NCBI GenBank assembly: GCA_963774555.1
Contig: CAVZFL010000002.1
Location: 124,001 to 188,000 of the forward strand
Direction: 5' to 3'
Length of the DNA stretch: 64,000 nucleotides
Source of the DNA: VRUE01 sp963774555
GTDB lineage: Bacteria > Actinomycetota > Thermoleophilia > Solirubrobacterales > 70-9
The position numbers and the translations under genes are program-made. Below the pieces are notes generated by a model. It did no database searches, was not told the origin of the DNA, and saw only the letters and a list, made by a program, of their open reading frames with translations. Numbering within the stretch: the stretch's first letter is position 1; each line of letters opens with the position of its first letter. Below, piece after piece: positions 44,320 through 57,300 of the stretch.

Positions 44320-44560
44320 CGAGGCCCATCATTTTGAGCTGCATCGCCTTTGCGACCTCGATGAATCCGACCGATACGTGAGGGCTGGCGCTGGAGTTGA
44401 CGCGGAGATTGAAGGACTGCTCGTCTCCATCCTGGCCAACTATCTCAACGATCACGACGACTCGATTGATCGCTCCCTCGGCCGGTATCTCCGGATCGTT
44501 TTCGATTTCCTCCATCAGGGCAGTGACCTGCTGCCCGAGCTGCGTCTGGTCGATTGCCAT
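44315..44560 (-). CDS. Hypothetical 81-residue protein
   Basis: MAIDQTQLGQQVTALMEEIENDP, then a beta-rich part (GAINRVVVIVEIVGQDGDEQSF, LRVNSSASPHVSVGFIEVAK). There is no signal peptide or membrane segment and I recognise no family. It follows the RelE-like gene by 73 bases in the same direction and may belong to that small operon. Confidence 0.55.
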   Translation of the reverse strand: MAIDQTQLGQQVTALMEEIENDPEIPAEGAINRVVVIVEIVGQDGDEQSFNLRVNSSASPHVSVGFIEVAKAMQLKMMGLA

Positions 44561-44633
44561 CTCGATTCCTCCCGTCGGTTGAACTTGACCAAGATCTCTT
44601 TAATTGCGGCACGAAGAGCGGTTCCGGCATTGT

Positions 44634-45020
44634 TCAACGAGAGCGCTGTTGGGCACGACGGTGGGCTTGCAGGCCGGCACGTGGCGAGATGGTCAACCAG
44701 TGGCATTCGGCCGGAGCGCCGTCAGTGGGCTCGTTGCGGTAGATGAGGCGAAAGCGAGGCTTGCCTTTATGCGACGAAATGTCGAACCGAACCCTGCGAC
44801 AGTTGGAAAGCTCAGGGTGGAGTCCCGGTCCCATTAGCTCGCCGATGAACGGATTGTCTTTGCATTCGACCAGCAACTCGGCGATGCGGCGCTTCAGTGC
44901 CTCAGCTTCAACTGCGCGGCCCTGATCGTCCCCTGCGGTGGTCGCGGTTAGTTCGCCAACGTCCTCAAGGAGGCCCTTGGCGAAGGTGACGGGCACCTTG
45001 CCGGGTGATTCGTCGGTCAT
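44634..45020 (-). CDS. RelE/ParE-like toxin candidate
   Basis: 128 residues. The C-terminal half has the RelE-fold pattern LSNCRRVRFDISSHKGKPRF split by RLIYRNEP and ends WLTISPRAGLQAHRRAQQR, with several basic residues that could bind RNA. The N-terminal half is helical. Its ATG overlaps the stop of a small coiled-coil gene (ATGA), the usual layout of antitoxin then toxin. Confidence 0.6.
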   Translation of the reverse strand: MTDESPGKVPVTFAKGLLEDVGELTATTAGDDQGRAVEAEALKRRIAELLVECKDNPFIGELMGPGLHPELSNCRRVRFDISSHKGKPRFRLIYRNEPTDGAPAECHWLTISPRAGLQAHRRAQQRSR

Positions 45021-45256
45021 CCCTCGGGGAGCTTGATGCCGAGCTTTGCCAGCGCCTCGGCGCCATCTTCCTTGTGATCCGCGGCGCCGCTCCGGATGCG
45101 CTCAGCGGCGATAGCGGCAGCTTCGTCATCGGCACGGCGAGCCTCGAAGGCCTCGGCCATCGAGTCAATCTTCGAGTTCATCTTCTGCATCTGCTCTTCG
45201 AGCCGATGCAGCTTGTCTCGGACCTGACCCGACCTCATTCTTGGCAGAAGGGGCAT
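45017..45256 (-). CDS. Small coiled-coil protein, candidate antitoxin
   Basis: 79 residues from the ATG at 45256. Residues 10-60 form a strongly predicted coiled coil (VRDKLHRLEEQMQKMNSKID, MAEAFEARRADDEAAA), followed by DGAEALAKLGIKLPEG. It overlaps the RelE-like gene by four bases. I do not recognise a DNA-binding domain, so the antitoxin role rests on the layout alone. Confidence 0.55.
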   Translation of the reverse strand: MPLLPRMRSGQVRDKLHRLEEQMQKMNSKIDSMAEAFEARRADDEAAAIAAERIRSGAADHKEDGAEALAKLGIKLPEG

Positions 45257-45333
45257 CTCGGTAAGGATAGTTCGCGCGTCCGATGGCTTCGCAGGGCTGG
45301 CATGCGGCTCAACCGGCGGACGGGATGATGCCC

Positions 45334-48300
45334 CTACTGCTTCTTCCGCAGGGTGACCTTTGAGGTTCGGGTCACGGTCGTTCCGTCGGTTGCTTCGAAG
45401 TGGAGCTGCACGCGCACGGTGACCGTGCCTTTTTCGAGCAGGAGCCGCCTGCTCAGGGCGGAGAGCCTGGTTGACACTTTGACCACTTCGGCGCCGTTGA
45501 CGGTGGCGCTCCGCGGGGCGATCTGGGGTCGGGGCTGCACACTCCGGCTCGAGCGCTTGGCGTTGTTCGATCCGGCGGCGTGAGCAGATGCGGGCTTCGG
45601 GGTGCTCACCGTGAGCTTGCCCGCTCCGGAGACTTCGATGAAGAGCAGCGCCTTCCCCTTGCTTCCGTCGTATTTGAACTGGACGAGGTGCACGGAGGGC
45701 GCGGTGCCGCTTTCGTTCTGCGTCGTGCCGGACGTGCCTGCGGTGGCGATGCTCCAGGCGAATGTCGCCGGCGAGGTGTCGATGTTGCCGGCCTGGTCGA
45801 TTGCACGGACCTCGAAGCTGTGCTGGCCGTCGAGGAGGTTCGCGTAGGACGCCGGCGAGGTGCACGCCGCCCAGTCGCCGCCCCCGGAGGAGTCGAGGCG
45901 ACACTCGAAGGAGGCGATGCCGGTTCCGCCTTGATCGGATCCGGAGAAGCCGAACACGGCCGCCGCGCTGGTGCTCGGGTTAGCCGGACCGGTTTCTATC
46001 TGGGTCTGGGGAGAGCTCGAGTCCTCGATGTAGGTGATCGACGATGAGCATGCAGAGGTGTTCTCTGCGGAGGAGGTGGCTGTGGCGCTGAACCTGGTGA
46101 TCGAGTCGTCGGGAACCGAGGTGACGATTCCGTCGGCGAGCTCGGCCGCGCTGCCGACTGCGATCGCGGTGCCGGAGCAGTCGGCGCTGGCATAGAGCCG
46201 AACGGTGGAGCCGTCGGCGGCTGAGCCGACGACCTTTGGCGAGTTGTAGTTCGACGGCGACGCCGGCACGGTCGTGGTGAGGGTGGGTGCCGAGGGCGCC
46301 GCCGTGTCGACCGTCCATTCGAAGCTCGCCGGCGAAGCGTCGACGTTGCCGGCCTGATCGATCGCGCGGACTTCGAATTTATGTGCGCCGTCGGCGAGCG
46401 AGGTGTATTGCTTGGGCGAGGCGCAGGGCGTCCAGGCGCCAGCTTCGGCGGAGTCGCGGCGACACTCGAAGGCCGAGACGCCCGAGCCACCGGTGTCGGT
46501 TGCGAAGAATTTGAATTCGGCCGCTGCGCTGGCGCTCAGGGTGGCCGGGTGGGTGTCGATCTGAGTCTGCGGGCCGGTCGTGTCGACGCTCCAGCCAAAG
46601 CTCGCCGGCGATGCGTCGACGTTCCCCGCCGCATCGATCGCCCGCACTTCGAAGCTGTGGGAGCCGTCGGCGAGGGAGGTGTAGGTCTTGGGCGAGGTGC
46701 AGGTGGCCCAGTCGCCGGCCTGGCTGGAGTCGCGGCGGCACTGGAAGGAGGCGACGCCTGAGCCGCCGGTGTCGGTGGCGGAGAAGACGAAGGTGGCGAG
46801 GTCGGAGCTGACCGGGTTTTCGGGATGCCCGTCGATCTGGGTGGTGGGCGAGGTCGAGTCCTCGGTGTAGGAGATCGCAGAGGAGCAGGCGGAGGTGTTT
46901 TCGGCCGCGGAGGTGTCGGTGGCGGAGAACTGGGTGGTTGAGTCATCGGCGACCGAGACCGTGATCCCGGCGGCGAGCTGGGCCGGCGTGGCGGTGGCGA
47001 TCGGGGCGCCCGAGCAATCGCCGCTGGCGTAGAGGTGAACGGTCGAGCCGGCCGGTGCGGAGCCGAGGACCTTGGGCGAGTTCTGGTTGGCGGGCGAGGC
47101 CGGCACGGTCGAGGTCAGATCGGGCCCGGGCGGGGCGGCGGTGTCGAGCGAGAAGGAGCGGGTCGCGGTGCCCTGGTTGCCGGCGGCGTCGGTGGCGCGC
47201 AGGCGGAAGGTGTAGGAGCCGTCGCCGAGCGGGCTGGGCGGGGTGTGGGAGCTGCCCGGTCCCGAGCAGGGGCCGTAGGCGGGGGTGCCGGTGTCGATCG
47301 AGCACTGGAAGGTCGAGCCCGCCTCGTTTGAGTGGAAGCCGAAGGTCGGGGTCGAGTCGTTGGTGATGCCGGCCGGGCCGGAGTCGATCGTCGCCGTGGG
47401 AGGCGTCGCGTCGATCGTCCAGGTGAAGGTCGCCGGGGAGGCGTCGAGGTTGGCGGCCTGATCGATCGCGCGGACCTGGAAGCTGTGTTCGCCGTCGAGC
47501 AGGGCGCTGTAGGTCTTGGGCGAGGCACACGGTGCCCAGGCGCTTGCTTCTGAGGAGTCGCGGCGGCATTCAAAGGAGGCCACGCCCGAGCCGGCTCCGT
47601 CGCTGCCGGAGAATTTGAATTCAGCGTTGGGGGAGGCGCTCAGTGCCGGTGGGCTGGCGTCGATCTGGGTGTTGGGGGCGGTCGTGTCGATCGACCAGCT
47701 GTAAGTCGCCGGGGAGGCGTCGACGTTGCCGGCGGTGTCGACTGCGCGTACTTCGAATTTGTGGGCGCCGTCGGTGAGCGCGGCGTACTGCTTCGGCGAG
47801 GTACAGGTGGCCCAGGCGCCTGCTTCGAGCGAGTCCCTGCGGCATTCGAATGAGGCGACTCCGGAGCCGCCGCCGTCAGAGCCGGAGAACCTGAATTCGG
47901 CCGAGCCCGAGGCGCTCAGTGCCGGTGGGTTCGCGTCAATCTGGGAGTTGGGGGAAGTCGTATCGATGCTCCAGCTGAAGGTCGCCGGGGAAGCGTCGAC
48001 GTTGCCGGCGGTGTCGACTGCGCGTACTTCGAATTTATGGGCGCCGTCGGTGAGCGCGGCGTAGCTCTTCGGCGAAGCGCAGGCCACCCAGGCGTTGGCT
48101 TCCGTGGAGTCGCGGCGACATTCGAAGGAGGCGACGCCCGAGCCGCCCGTGTCGGCACCGGAGAATTTGAATTCGGCCGAGGCGGAGGCGCTGAGGCTGG
48201 GTGGGCTCGCGTCGATCTGCGTTGTCGGTGCCGTCGTGTCGATCGACCAGTTGAAAATTGCCGGCGATGCGTCCACGTTTCCGGCCTGGTCGATCGCGCG

Positions 48301-51300
48301 TACTTCGAATTTGTGACTGCCATCCAGCAGGGAGGCGTAGCTCTTGGGTGAGGTACAGGCGGTCCAAGCGCTGACTTCGGACGAGTCGCGGCGGCATTCG
48401 AAGGAGGAGACGCCCGAGCCCGATCCGTCGCTGCCGGAGAATTTGAATTCAGCGCTTGCCGAAGCACTGAGCGCCGGCGGGCTCGTGTCGATCTGGGTCT
48501 GAGGAGCAGTTGAGTCGACCGTCCATTCGAAGCTCGCCGGCGAAGCGTCGACGTTGCCTGCCTGGTCGATCGCCCGCACTTCGAAGCTGTGGGCGCCGTC
48601 AGATAGCGAGGCGTACTGCTTCGGCGAGGTGCAGGTGGACCAACTGCTTGGTTCAGTGGAATCCCTGCGGCATTCGAAGGAGGCGACGCCGGAGCCACCA
48701 GCATCGGAGCCGCTGAACGTGAGGTTGGCAGCCGCCGAGCTCGTGAGACCGGCCGGGTGCCCGTCGATCTGGGTGGTGGGCGAGGTCGAGTCCTCGGTGT
48801 AGGAGATCGCAGAGGAGCAGGCGGAGGTGTTTTCGGCCGCGGAGGTGTCGGTGGCGGAGAACTGGGTGGTTGAGTCATCGGCGACCGAGACCGTGATCCC
48901 GGCGGCGAGCTGGGCCGGCGTGGCGGTGGCGATCGGGGCGCCCGAGCAATCGCCGCTGGCGTAGAGGTGCACGGTCGAGCCGGCCGGTGCGGAGCCGAGG
49001 ACCTTGGGCGAGTTCTGGTTGGCGGGCGAGGCCGGCACGGTCGAGGTCAGATCGGGCCCGGGCGGGGCGGCGGTGTCGAGCGAGAAGGAGCGGGTCGCGG
49101 TGCCCTGGTTGCCGGCGGCGTCGGTGGCGCGCAGGCGGAAGGTGTAGGAGCCGTCGCCGAGCGGGCTGGGCGGGGTGTGGGAGCTGCCCGGTCCCGAGCA
49201 GGGGCCGTAGGCGGGGGTGCCGGTGTCGATCGAGCACTGGAAGGTCGAGCCCGCCTCGTTTGAGTGGAAGCCGAAGGTCGGGGTCGAGTCGTTGGTGATG
49301 CCGGCCGGGCCGGAGTCGATCGTCGCCGTGGGAGGCGTCGCGTCGATCGTCCAGGTGAAGGTCGCCGGGGAGGCGTCGAGGTTGGCGGCCTGATCGATCG
49401 CGCGGACCTGGAAGCTGTGTTCGCCGTCGAGCAGGGCGCTGTAGGTCTTGGGCGAGGCACACGGTGCCCAGGCGCTTGCTTCTGAGGAGTCGCGGCGGCA
49501 TTCGAAGGAAGCGACGCCGGAGCCGGCTCCGTCGCTGCCGGAGAATTTGAATTCAGCGTTGGGGGAGGCGCTCAGGGCCGGGGGGCTGGCGTCGATCTGG
49601 GTGTTGGGGGCAGCGCTGTCCTTGTTCACCGTGGCGGTGCTCGAGCCGCGGTTGGAGGCCGCGTCGGTGAGGCAGAGGCGCAGCGTGTTTGCGCCCTCGC
49701 TGAGATCGGTGGCGGCGATGCTGGAGACGTGCTGGGCGGGCTGGGAGCTGTAGGTGCCGGAATCGAGCACGGTGCCGTTGGTGCAGTCGCTCCCCCCCAC
49801 CCTGAGGACGAAGCTGCCGTTCTCGTTGGCGTGCCAGTGCACTTCACTGCTTTGGCCCGCGCCGAGCAGGGTTTTGGAGAGCGAGTCGATCGCGACCACC
49901 GGGGGCGTCGTGTCGACGCTCCAGCCGAAGCTCGCCGGCGATGCGTCGACGTTCCCCGCCGCATCGATCGCCCGCACTTCGAAGCTGTGGGCGCCGTCGG
50001 CGAGGGAGGTGTAGGTCTTGGGCGAGGTGCAGGTGGCCCAGTCGCCGGCCTGGCTGGAGTCGCGGCGGCACTGGAAGGAGGCGACGCCTGAGCCGGAGCC
50101 GTCGCCGGCGGAGAATTTGAATTCAGCCGAGGCCGAGGCGCTCAGGGCGGGTGGGCTCGCGTCGATCTGCGTTACCGGGGCCGTCGTGTCGATCGTCCAG
50201 TTGAAGATGGCCGGCGAAGCATCGACATTTCCAGCCAGGTCGATTGCGCGGACTTCGAATGTGTGGGCACCGTCAAGCAAGGAGGCGTAGCTCTTTGGCG
50301 AGGCGCAGGTGGCCCAGGCAGCCGGTTCCGTCGAGTCGCGGCGGCACTGGAAGGACGCGACGCCCGAGCCGCTGCCGTCACTGGCGCTGAATTTGAATTC
50401 GGCGTTCGCCGAGGCACTCAGGGCCGAGGGGCTGGTGTCGATCTGAGTTTGCGGTGTGGTCGTGTCGACGTTCCAGCTGAAACTCGCCGGCGAGGCATCG
50501 ATGTTTCCGGCGGTGTCGATCGCGCGGACTTCAAATTTGTGGCTTCCGTCAGATAGCGAGGCGTATTGCTTGGGCGAGGTGCAGGTGGCCCAGCCGCTCG
50601 GTTCTGTTGAGTCCCTGCGGCATTCGAAAGAGGCGACGCCCGAGCCACCCGTGTCGGTACCGGAGAATTTGAATTCAGCGTTGGGGGAGGCGCTGAGGGC
50701 CGGTGGGCTGGCGTCGATCTGGGTAGCAGGTGCCGTTGTGTCTGTCGTCCAGCTGAAGGTCGCCGGAGAAGCATCGACGTTTCCGGCGGTGTCGATTGCG
50801 CGTACTTCGAATTTGTGGGCGCCATCTACGAGCGAGGCGTACTGCTTCGGGGAGGCGCAGGTGGCCCAGCCGCTTGGTTCGGCGGAGTCTCGGCGGCATT
50901 CGAAGGAAGCGACGCCCGAGCCCGATCCATCGTTGCCGGAGAATTTGAATTCAGCGCTGGCAGACGCGCTAAGCGCGTTGGGGCTGGCGTCGATCTGAGT
51001 GGTGGGTGCGGTCGTGTCGATCGTCCAGCTGAAGGTCGCCGGAGAAGCATCGACGTTGCCCGCCGTGTCGATCGCGCGGACTTCGAATTTGTGGCTTCCG
51101 TCAGACAGCGAGGCGTATTGCTTGGGCGAGGTGCAGGTGGCCCAGCCGCTCGGTTCCGCGGAGTCGCGGCGGCATTCGAAGGACGCGACGCCGGAGCCAG
51201 CCCCGTCGCTGCCGGAGAATTTGAATTCCGCGTTCCCAGATGCGCTGAGAGCCGCCGGATTTGCGTCGATCTGGGTGCTCGGCGGGGTCGTGTCGACGTT

Positions 51301-54300
51301 CCAGCTGAAGGTTGCCGGGCTTGCATCGACGTTGCCCGCGGTATCGATTGCGCGTACTTCGAATTTGTGGGCTCCGTCGGTGAGCGAGGCGTATTGCTTC
51401 GGCGAGGTGCAGGTGGCCCAACCGCTCGGTTCTGTTGAGTCCCTGCGGCATTCGAAGGAGGCGACGCCTGAGCCGGACCCGTCGCTGGCGCTGAATTTGA
51501 ATTCGGCGTTTGCCGAGGCACTGAGTGCGTTCGGGGTGGCATCGATCTGCGTGGTCGGAGCCGTAGTGTCGATCGACCAGTTGAAGGTGACCGGTGAGGC
51601 ATCGACGTTGCCCGCGGTATCGATTGCGCGGACTTCGAATTTATGGGCTCCGTCGGTGAGCGCGGCGTAGCTCTTCGGCGAGGTGCAGGTGGCCCAGCCA
51701 CTTGGTTCCGCGGAGTCGCGGCGGCATTCGAAGGAGGCGACGCCGGAGCCGGATCCGTCGCTGGCGCTGAATTTGAATTCGGCGTTTGCCGAGGCACTGA
51801 GGGCCGGCGGGTTCGTATCGATCTGAGTCTGTGGAGCCGTGGTGTCGATCGACCAGCTGTAGGTCGCCGGAGAGCCGTCGACGTTGCCGGCCGTGTCGAT
51901 CGCCCGCACTTCAAAGCTGTGGGTGCCGTCGGTGAGCACGGCGTAGCTCTTTGGCGAGGTGCAGGCGGCCCAGCCGCTTGGTTCCGCGGAGTCGCGGCGG
52001 CATTCGAAGGCAGCGACGCCCGAGCCTGTGTCCGTGCCGCCGAATTTAAATTCGGCGCTTGCGGACGCGCTCAAGGCTGGCGGGCTTGCATCGATCTGGG
52101 TCTGCGGCGCAGTGGTGTCGATGTTCCAGCTGAAGATGGCCGGCGAGCCATCGACGTTGCCCGCGGTGTCGATTGCCCGTACTTCGAATTTGTGGGCTCC
52201 GTCGGTGAGCGAGGCGTAGCTCTTCGGCGATGTGCAGGTGGCCCAGCCACTTGGTTCCGCGGAGTCGCGGCGGCATTCGAAGGAGGCGACGCCGGAGCCA
52301 CCGGTATCCGTGCCGCTGAATTTGAATTCAGCGTTCGCCGAAACGCTGAGGACCGGCGGGTTCGCGTCGATCTGGGTCTGTGGAGCCGTTGCGTCGATCG
52401 TCCAGTTGAAGACTGCCGGGGAGGCATCGACATTGCCGGCGGTGTCGATTGAGCGGACTTCGAATTTGTGGCTTCCGTCAGACAAGGAGGCGTACTGCTT
52501 CGGCGAGCTGCAGGCCGCCCAGGCGTTGGCTTCGGCCGAATCCCTGCGGCATTCGAAGGAGGCGACGCCGGAGCCGCCTGTGTCGGTGCCGCTGAATTTG
52601 AATTCAGCGTTCGCCGATGCGCTCAGGGCCGAGGGGCTCGTGTCGATCTGAGTCGTGGGTGCCGTTGTGTCAATCGACCAGCCGTAGGTCGCCGGGGAGC
52701 CGTCGACGTTGCCGGCCTGATCGATCGCCCGCACTTCGGATTTATGGGCACCGTCGGCGAGCGCGGCGTAGCTCTTCGGCGAGGTGCAGGTGGCCCAGCC
52801 ACTCGCTTCCGCGGAGTCGCGGCGGCATTCGAAGGACGCTACGCCGGAGCCGCCTGTGTCTGCACCGGAGAATTTGAATTCGGCCGCGGCGGAAGCACTG
52901 AGGGCGGGTGGGTTGGCGTCGATCTGGGTTGTCGGTGCCGTCGTGTCGACCGTCCAGCTGAAGGTGGCCGGCGAGGCATCCGCGTTGCCGGCGGTGTCGA
53001 TCGCCCTCACTTCGAATTTGTGGGCACCGTCAGCGAGCAAGCTGTATTGCTTCGGGGAAATGCAGACCGCCCAACCGCTCGGTTCCGCGGAGTCCCGGCG
53101 ACATTCGAAGGAAGCGACGCCGGAGCCTGAGCCGTCGCTGCCGCTGAATTTGAATTCGGCGCTTGCGGACGCGCTCAGGGCTGACGGGCTCGTGTCGATC
53201 TGGGTCTGCGGCGCGGCGGTGTCGGTGCTCCAGCTGTAGGTCGCCGGCGAGCCGTCGACGTTGCCGGCGGTGTCGATCGCCCTCACTTCGAATTTGTGGG
53301 CACCGTCGGTGAGCGCGGCGTAGCTCTTCGGCGAAGTGCAGGTGGCCCAGCCACTCGCTTCCGCGGAGTCGCGGCGGCATTCGAAGGAAGCGACGCCCGA
53401 GCCAGCGGCGTCGGAGCCGCTGAATTTGAATTCGGCGCTGGCCGAGGCACTGAGGGCCGGCGGGTTGGCGTCGATCTGGGTCTGTGGAGCCGTGGTGTCG
53501 ATCGACCAGCTGAAGGTCGCCGGAGAGCCGTCGACGTTTCCGGCTGTGTCGATCGCCCTCACTTCGAATTTGTGGCTGCCGTCGGACAAGGAGGCGTACA
53601 GCTTCGGCGAGGTGCAGGTCGCCCAGGCGTTGGCTTCGGCCGAATCCCTGCGGCATTCAAAGGAGGCGACGCCGGAGCCTGAGCCGTCGCTGCCGGAGAA
53701 TTTGAATTCGGCGTTGGCAGAAGCGCTCAGAGCCGAGGGGCTGGCGTCGATCTGAGTGGTGGGTGCGGTCGTGTCGACGTTCCAGCTGAAGGTGGCCGGA
53801 GAAGCATCGACGTTGCCCGCCGTGTCGATCGCGCGGACTTCGAATTTGTGGCTTCCGTCAGACAGCGAGGCGTATTGCTTGGGCGAGGTGCAGGTGGCCC
53901 AACCGCTCGGTTCCGCGGAGTCGCGGCGGCATTCGAAGGAGGCGACGCCGGAGCCGCCTGTGTCGGTGCCGCTGAATTTGAATTCGGCGTTCGCCGACGC
54001 GCTCAGGGCCGAGGGGCTCGTGTCGATCTGGGTCGCGGGTGCCGTTGTGTCGATCGTCCAGCTGTAGGTCGCCGGGGAGCCGTCGACATTGCCGGCTGTG
54101 TCGATCGCCCTCACTTCGAATTTATGGGCACCGTCGGTGAGCGCGGCGTACTGCTTGGGCGAGGTGCAGGTCGCCCAAGCGCTTGGTTCCGCGGAGTCGC
54201 GGCGGCATTCGAAGGAGGCGACGCCGGAGCCGCCTGTGTCGGTGCCGCTGAATTTGAATTCGGCGCTGGGGGACGCGCTGAGCGCGTTGGGGCTGGCGTC

Positions 54301-57300
54301 GATCTGAGTAGTGGGCGCGGTCGTGTCGATCGACCAGCTGTATGTGGCCGGAGAAGCATCGACGTTGCCCGCCGTGTCGATCGCTCGCACTTCGAATTTA
54401 TGGGCGCCGTCGGTGAGCGAGGCGTAGCCCTTCGGAGAAGCGCAGGCCACCCAGGCGTTGACTTCCGTGGAGTCCCGGCGGCATTCGAAGGACGCGACGC
54501 CGGAGCCGCCTGTGTCCGTGCCGCTGAATTTGAATTCGGCGTTCGCAGAAGCGCTCAGAGCCGGCGGATTCGCGTCGATCTGGGTTTGCGGTGCGGTCGT
54601 GTCGACGTTCCAGCTGAAGGTCGCGGGGGACGGGTCGACGTTGCCCGCCGTGTCGATGGCCCGCACTTCGAATTTGTGGCTGCCGTCTGCCAGCGAGGCG
54701 TATTGCTTCGGCGAGACGCAGGGTGCCCATGCACCGGCTTCGGCCGAATCCCTGCGGCATTCGAAGGAGGCGACGCCCGAGCCGGCTCCGTCGCTGCCGG
54801 AGAATTTGAAGTCCGCGTTCCCAGATGGGCTGAGAGCCGGTGGGTTCGCGTCGATCTGGGTGCTCGGCGGGGTCGTGTCGACGTTCCAGCTGAAGGTCGC
54901 CGGAGAGGCGTCGACGTTGCCGGCGGTGTCGATTGCCCTCACTTCAAATTTGTGGCTTCCGTCGGTGAGCGCGGCGTAGCTTTTCGGCGACGTGCAGGTG
55001 GCCCAGCCGCTTGGTTCAGTCGAATCGCGGCGACATTCGAAGGAGGCGACACCGGAGCCTGAGCCGTCGTTGCCGCTGAATTTGAATTCGGCGTTCGCCG
55101 ACGCGCTGAGCGCGTTGGGGCTGGCGTCGATCTGGGTCTGCGGCGCAGTGGTATCGATGCTCCAGCTGTAGGTCGCCGGGGAGGCATCGATGTTTCCGGC
55201 GGTGTCGATCGCTCGCACTTCGAATTTGTGGCTTCCGTCAGACAAGGAGGCGTATTGCTTGGGCGACGTGCAGGTGGCCCAACCGCTCGGTTCCGCGGAG
55301 TCGCGGCGGCATTCGAAGGACGCGACGCCGGAGCCGCCGGTATCCGTGCCGCTGAATTTGAATTCGGCATTTGGCGAGGCATCGAGGGCCGGCGGGGTCG
55401 TGTCGATCTGCGTTGCCGGGGCCGTCGTGTCGATCGTCCAGCTGAAGCTCGCCGGCGAGGCATCCACATTGCCCACCTGGTCGATCGCTCGCACTTCGAA
55501 TTTGTGGCTTCCGTCAGACAGCGAGGCGTACTGCTTCGGCGATGTGCAGGTGGCCCAGCCGCTCGGTTCTGTTGAGTCCCGGCGGCATTCGAAGGAGGCG
55601 ACGCCGGAGCCGCCTGTGTCGGTGCCGCTGAATTTGAATTCGGCGTTCGGCGAAGCACTCAGGGCCGAGGGGCTCGTGTCGATCTGAGTCGTGGGTGCCG
55701 CTGTGTCGATCGACCAGCTGTACGTGGCCGGAGAGCCGTCGACGTTGCCGGCCTGATCGATCGCCCTCACTTCGAAGCTGTGCGCCCCGTCGGCCAGGCC
55801 GGTGTATTCCAGCGGCGAGCTGCACGTCGCCCAGGCGCCGGGGGACGCCGAGTCGCGGCGGCATTCGAACGAGGCCACGCCGGAGCCGCTGGGGTCTTCG
55901 CCGGCGAATTCGAATTTGGCGTTGGCGCTGCCGGCGAGAGCCGCGGGCTGGGATTTGATCTGGGTCTGCGGCGCTGCGGAGTCCTCGACGTAGGCGAGCG
56001 CGGCCGAGCAGGCAGAAGGTTTGCTCGCCGCCCCGCTTGCCGTGGCGCGGAACTGGGTGCTCGAGTTGTCGGCAACCGGGATGACCACGCCGGCCGCCAG
56101 TTCGGTGGCGCTCACGGTGGCAAGTACGCTGCCCGTGCATTCCGACGTGCTGTAGAGCCGGACGGTGGTGCCCGCCGTCGCCGAGCCCACGACTTTGGGC
56201 GAGTTGGCATTGGCCGGAGATGCGGGGACCGTCGCGCTCAGGACCGGTGGCGACGGCGGCGTGATGAAGCTCAACGGCGAGAGCAGCGCGTTCGGTTCGG
56301 TTCGCGATTTTCCCCCGCTGTTGGTCGAGGTGACCCGGAAGTAGTAGGTGGCATTAGGACCGAGTCCGGACAGCTGCACGCTGTGCGACGTGACCAGGGT
56401 GGCGTTGCTTTTGCTCGACCCCAGCGATGCGGAATTCGTCCCGTAGTCGACTTTCGAGTCCGACGGGGTGTCGGTTGTCCAGGTGACGGTCGCGGTGCCG
56501 TCGCTTTCGGCGCTGACCTGGACGTTGCTGATCAGCGGCGGTTGGTTTTCTTCCTGGAAGACCACGTCCGCCATGTAGTTCGTCGCCCCGAAGGAGTCCG
56601 GTTCGCCGTTGGCGAAGAGCCCCCCCGGTCCGCCGTAGTGGTAGACGCCGTTGTGCCCGTCGACGCCGTCGGCGAGGGCGTGCAGGGGAGCGCTGTCGGC
56701 ACCGACCAGCGAGAAGTAGCCGGTGATCGCGGCGTAGCTCCCGTTGGGCGCATAGTAGGAGGCGATGTAGGTCGTGTTCGCCGAGATCGCCACCGGGGTT
56801 TTGAGGCTCACTTCCTGCCAGCCGGAGGCCGTTTCTTTCGTGAACGGCGCTTCCGCGAGCACCGTGCCGTTGGCGGTCCAGAGACGGCCGATGTGGGTGC
56901 CCGTGCTCCCTGGCGGCTTGTAGAAGCGCAGCCCGGAAATTGCCCCGGGAGCTTCAGAGCGGAACTTGACCCCGACTTCGATCTCGCTTTCGTCCGCCTG
57001 GCCTTCGGCGGTGAAGGAGTTGTCCCAGATCGTGCAGGGGCATGTATGCGGCACCACTTCGACGACGTTCTGGGTCCCCGGTTTCTCCAGGTTTGCGCTG
57101 TCGTCCGCAGACCGCGCCATCAGGGTAACCGAGCCGGTTTTGCTGGGCGTCCATTTATAGCTCCACTGTTCGCGCCCTTCGGCGGGGTGCCAGCTCGTGC
57201 CCCCGTCGGTCGATACTTCGACCGCAGCGACGACGCCCTGCGCATCGGTGGCGGTGCCGGAGATCGTGATCGGCTGGCCGCTTTCCAGGTGCGAGCCGGC

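Larger units (their letters stand above)
45760..55985 (-). repeat. Protein-coding tandem repeat array, 276-bp unit
   Basis: About 31 copies of a 276-bp unit (92 codons) encode Ig-like domains. Segments such as CATTCGAAGGAGGCGACGCC recur nearly unchanged from copy to copy. Copies are diverged mainly at synonymous sites and at two or three variable residue positions, in keeping with repeated duplication and gene conversion. Confidence 0.95.

Noticed and set aside
45760..55985. CRISPR or other non-coding repeat array
   Set aside because: The repeats are 276 bp, in frame, without spacers, and encode Ig-like domains.
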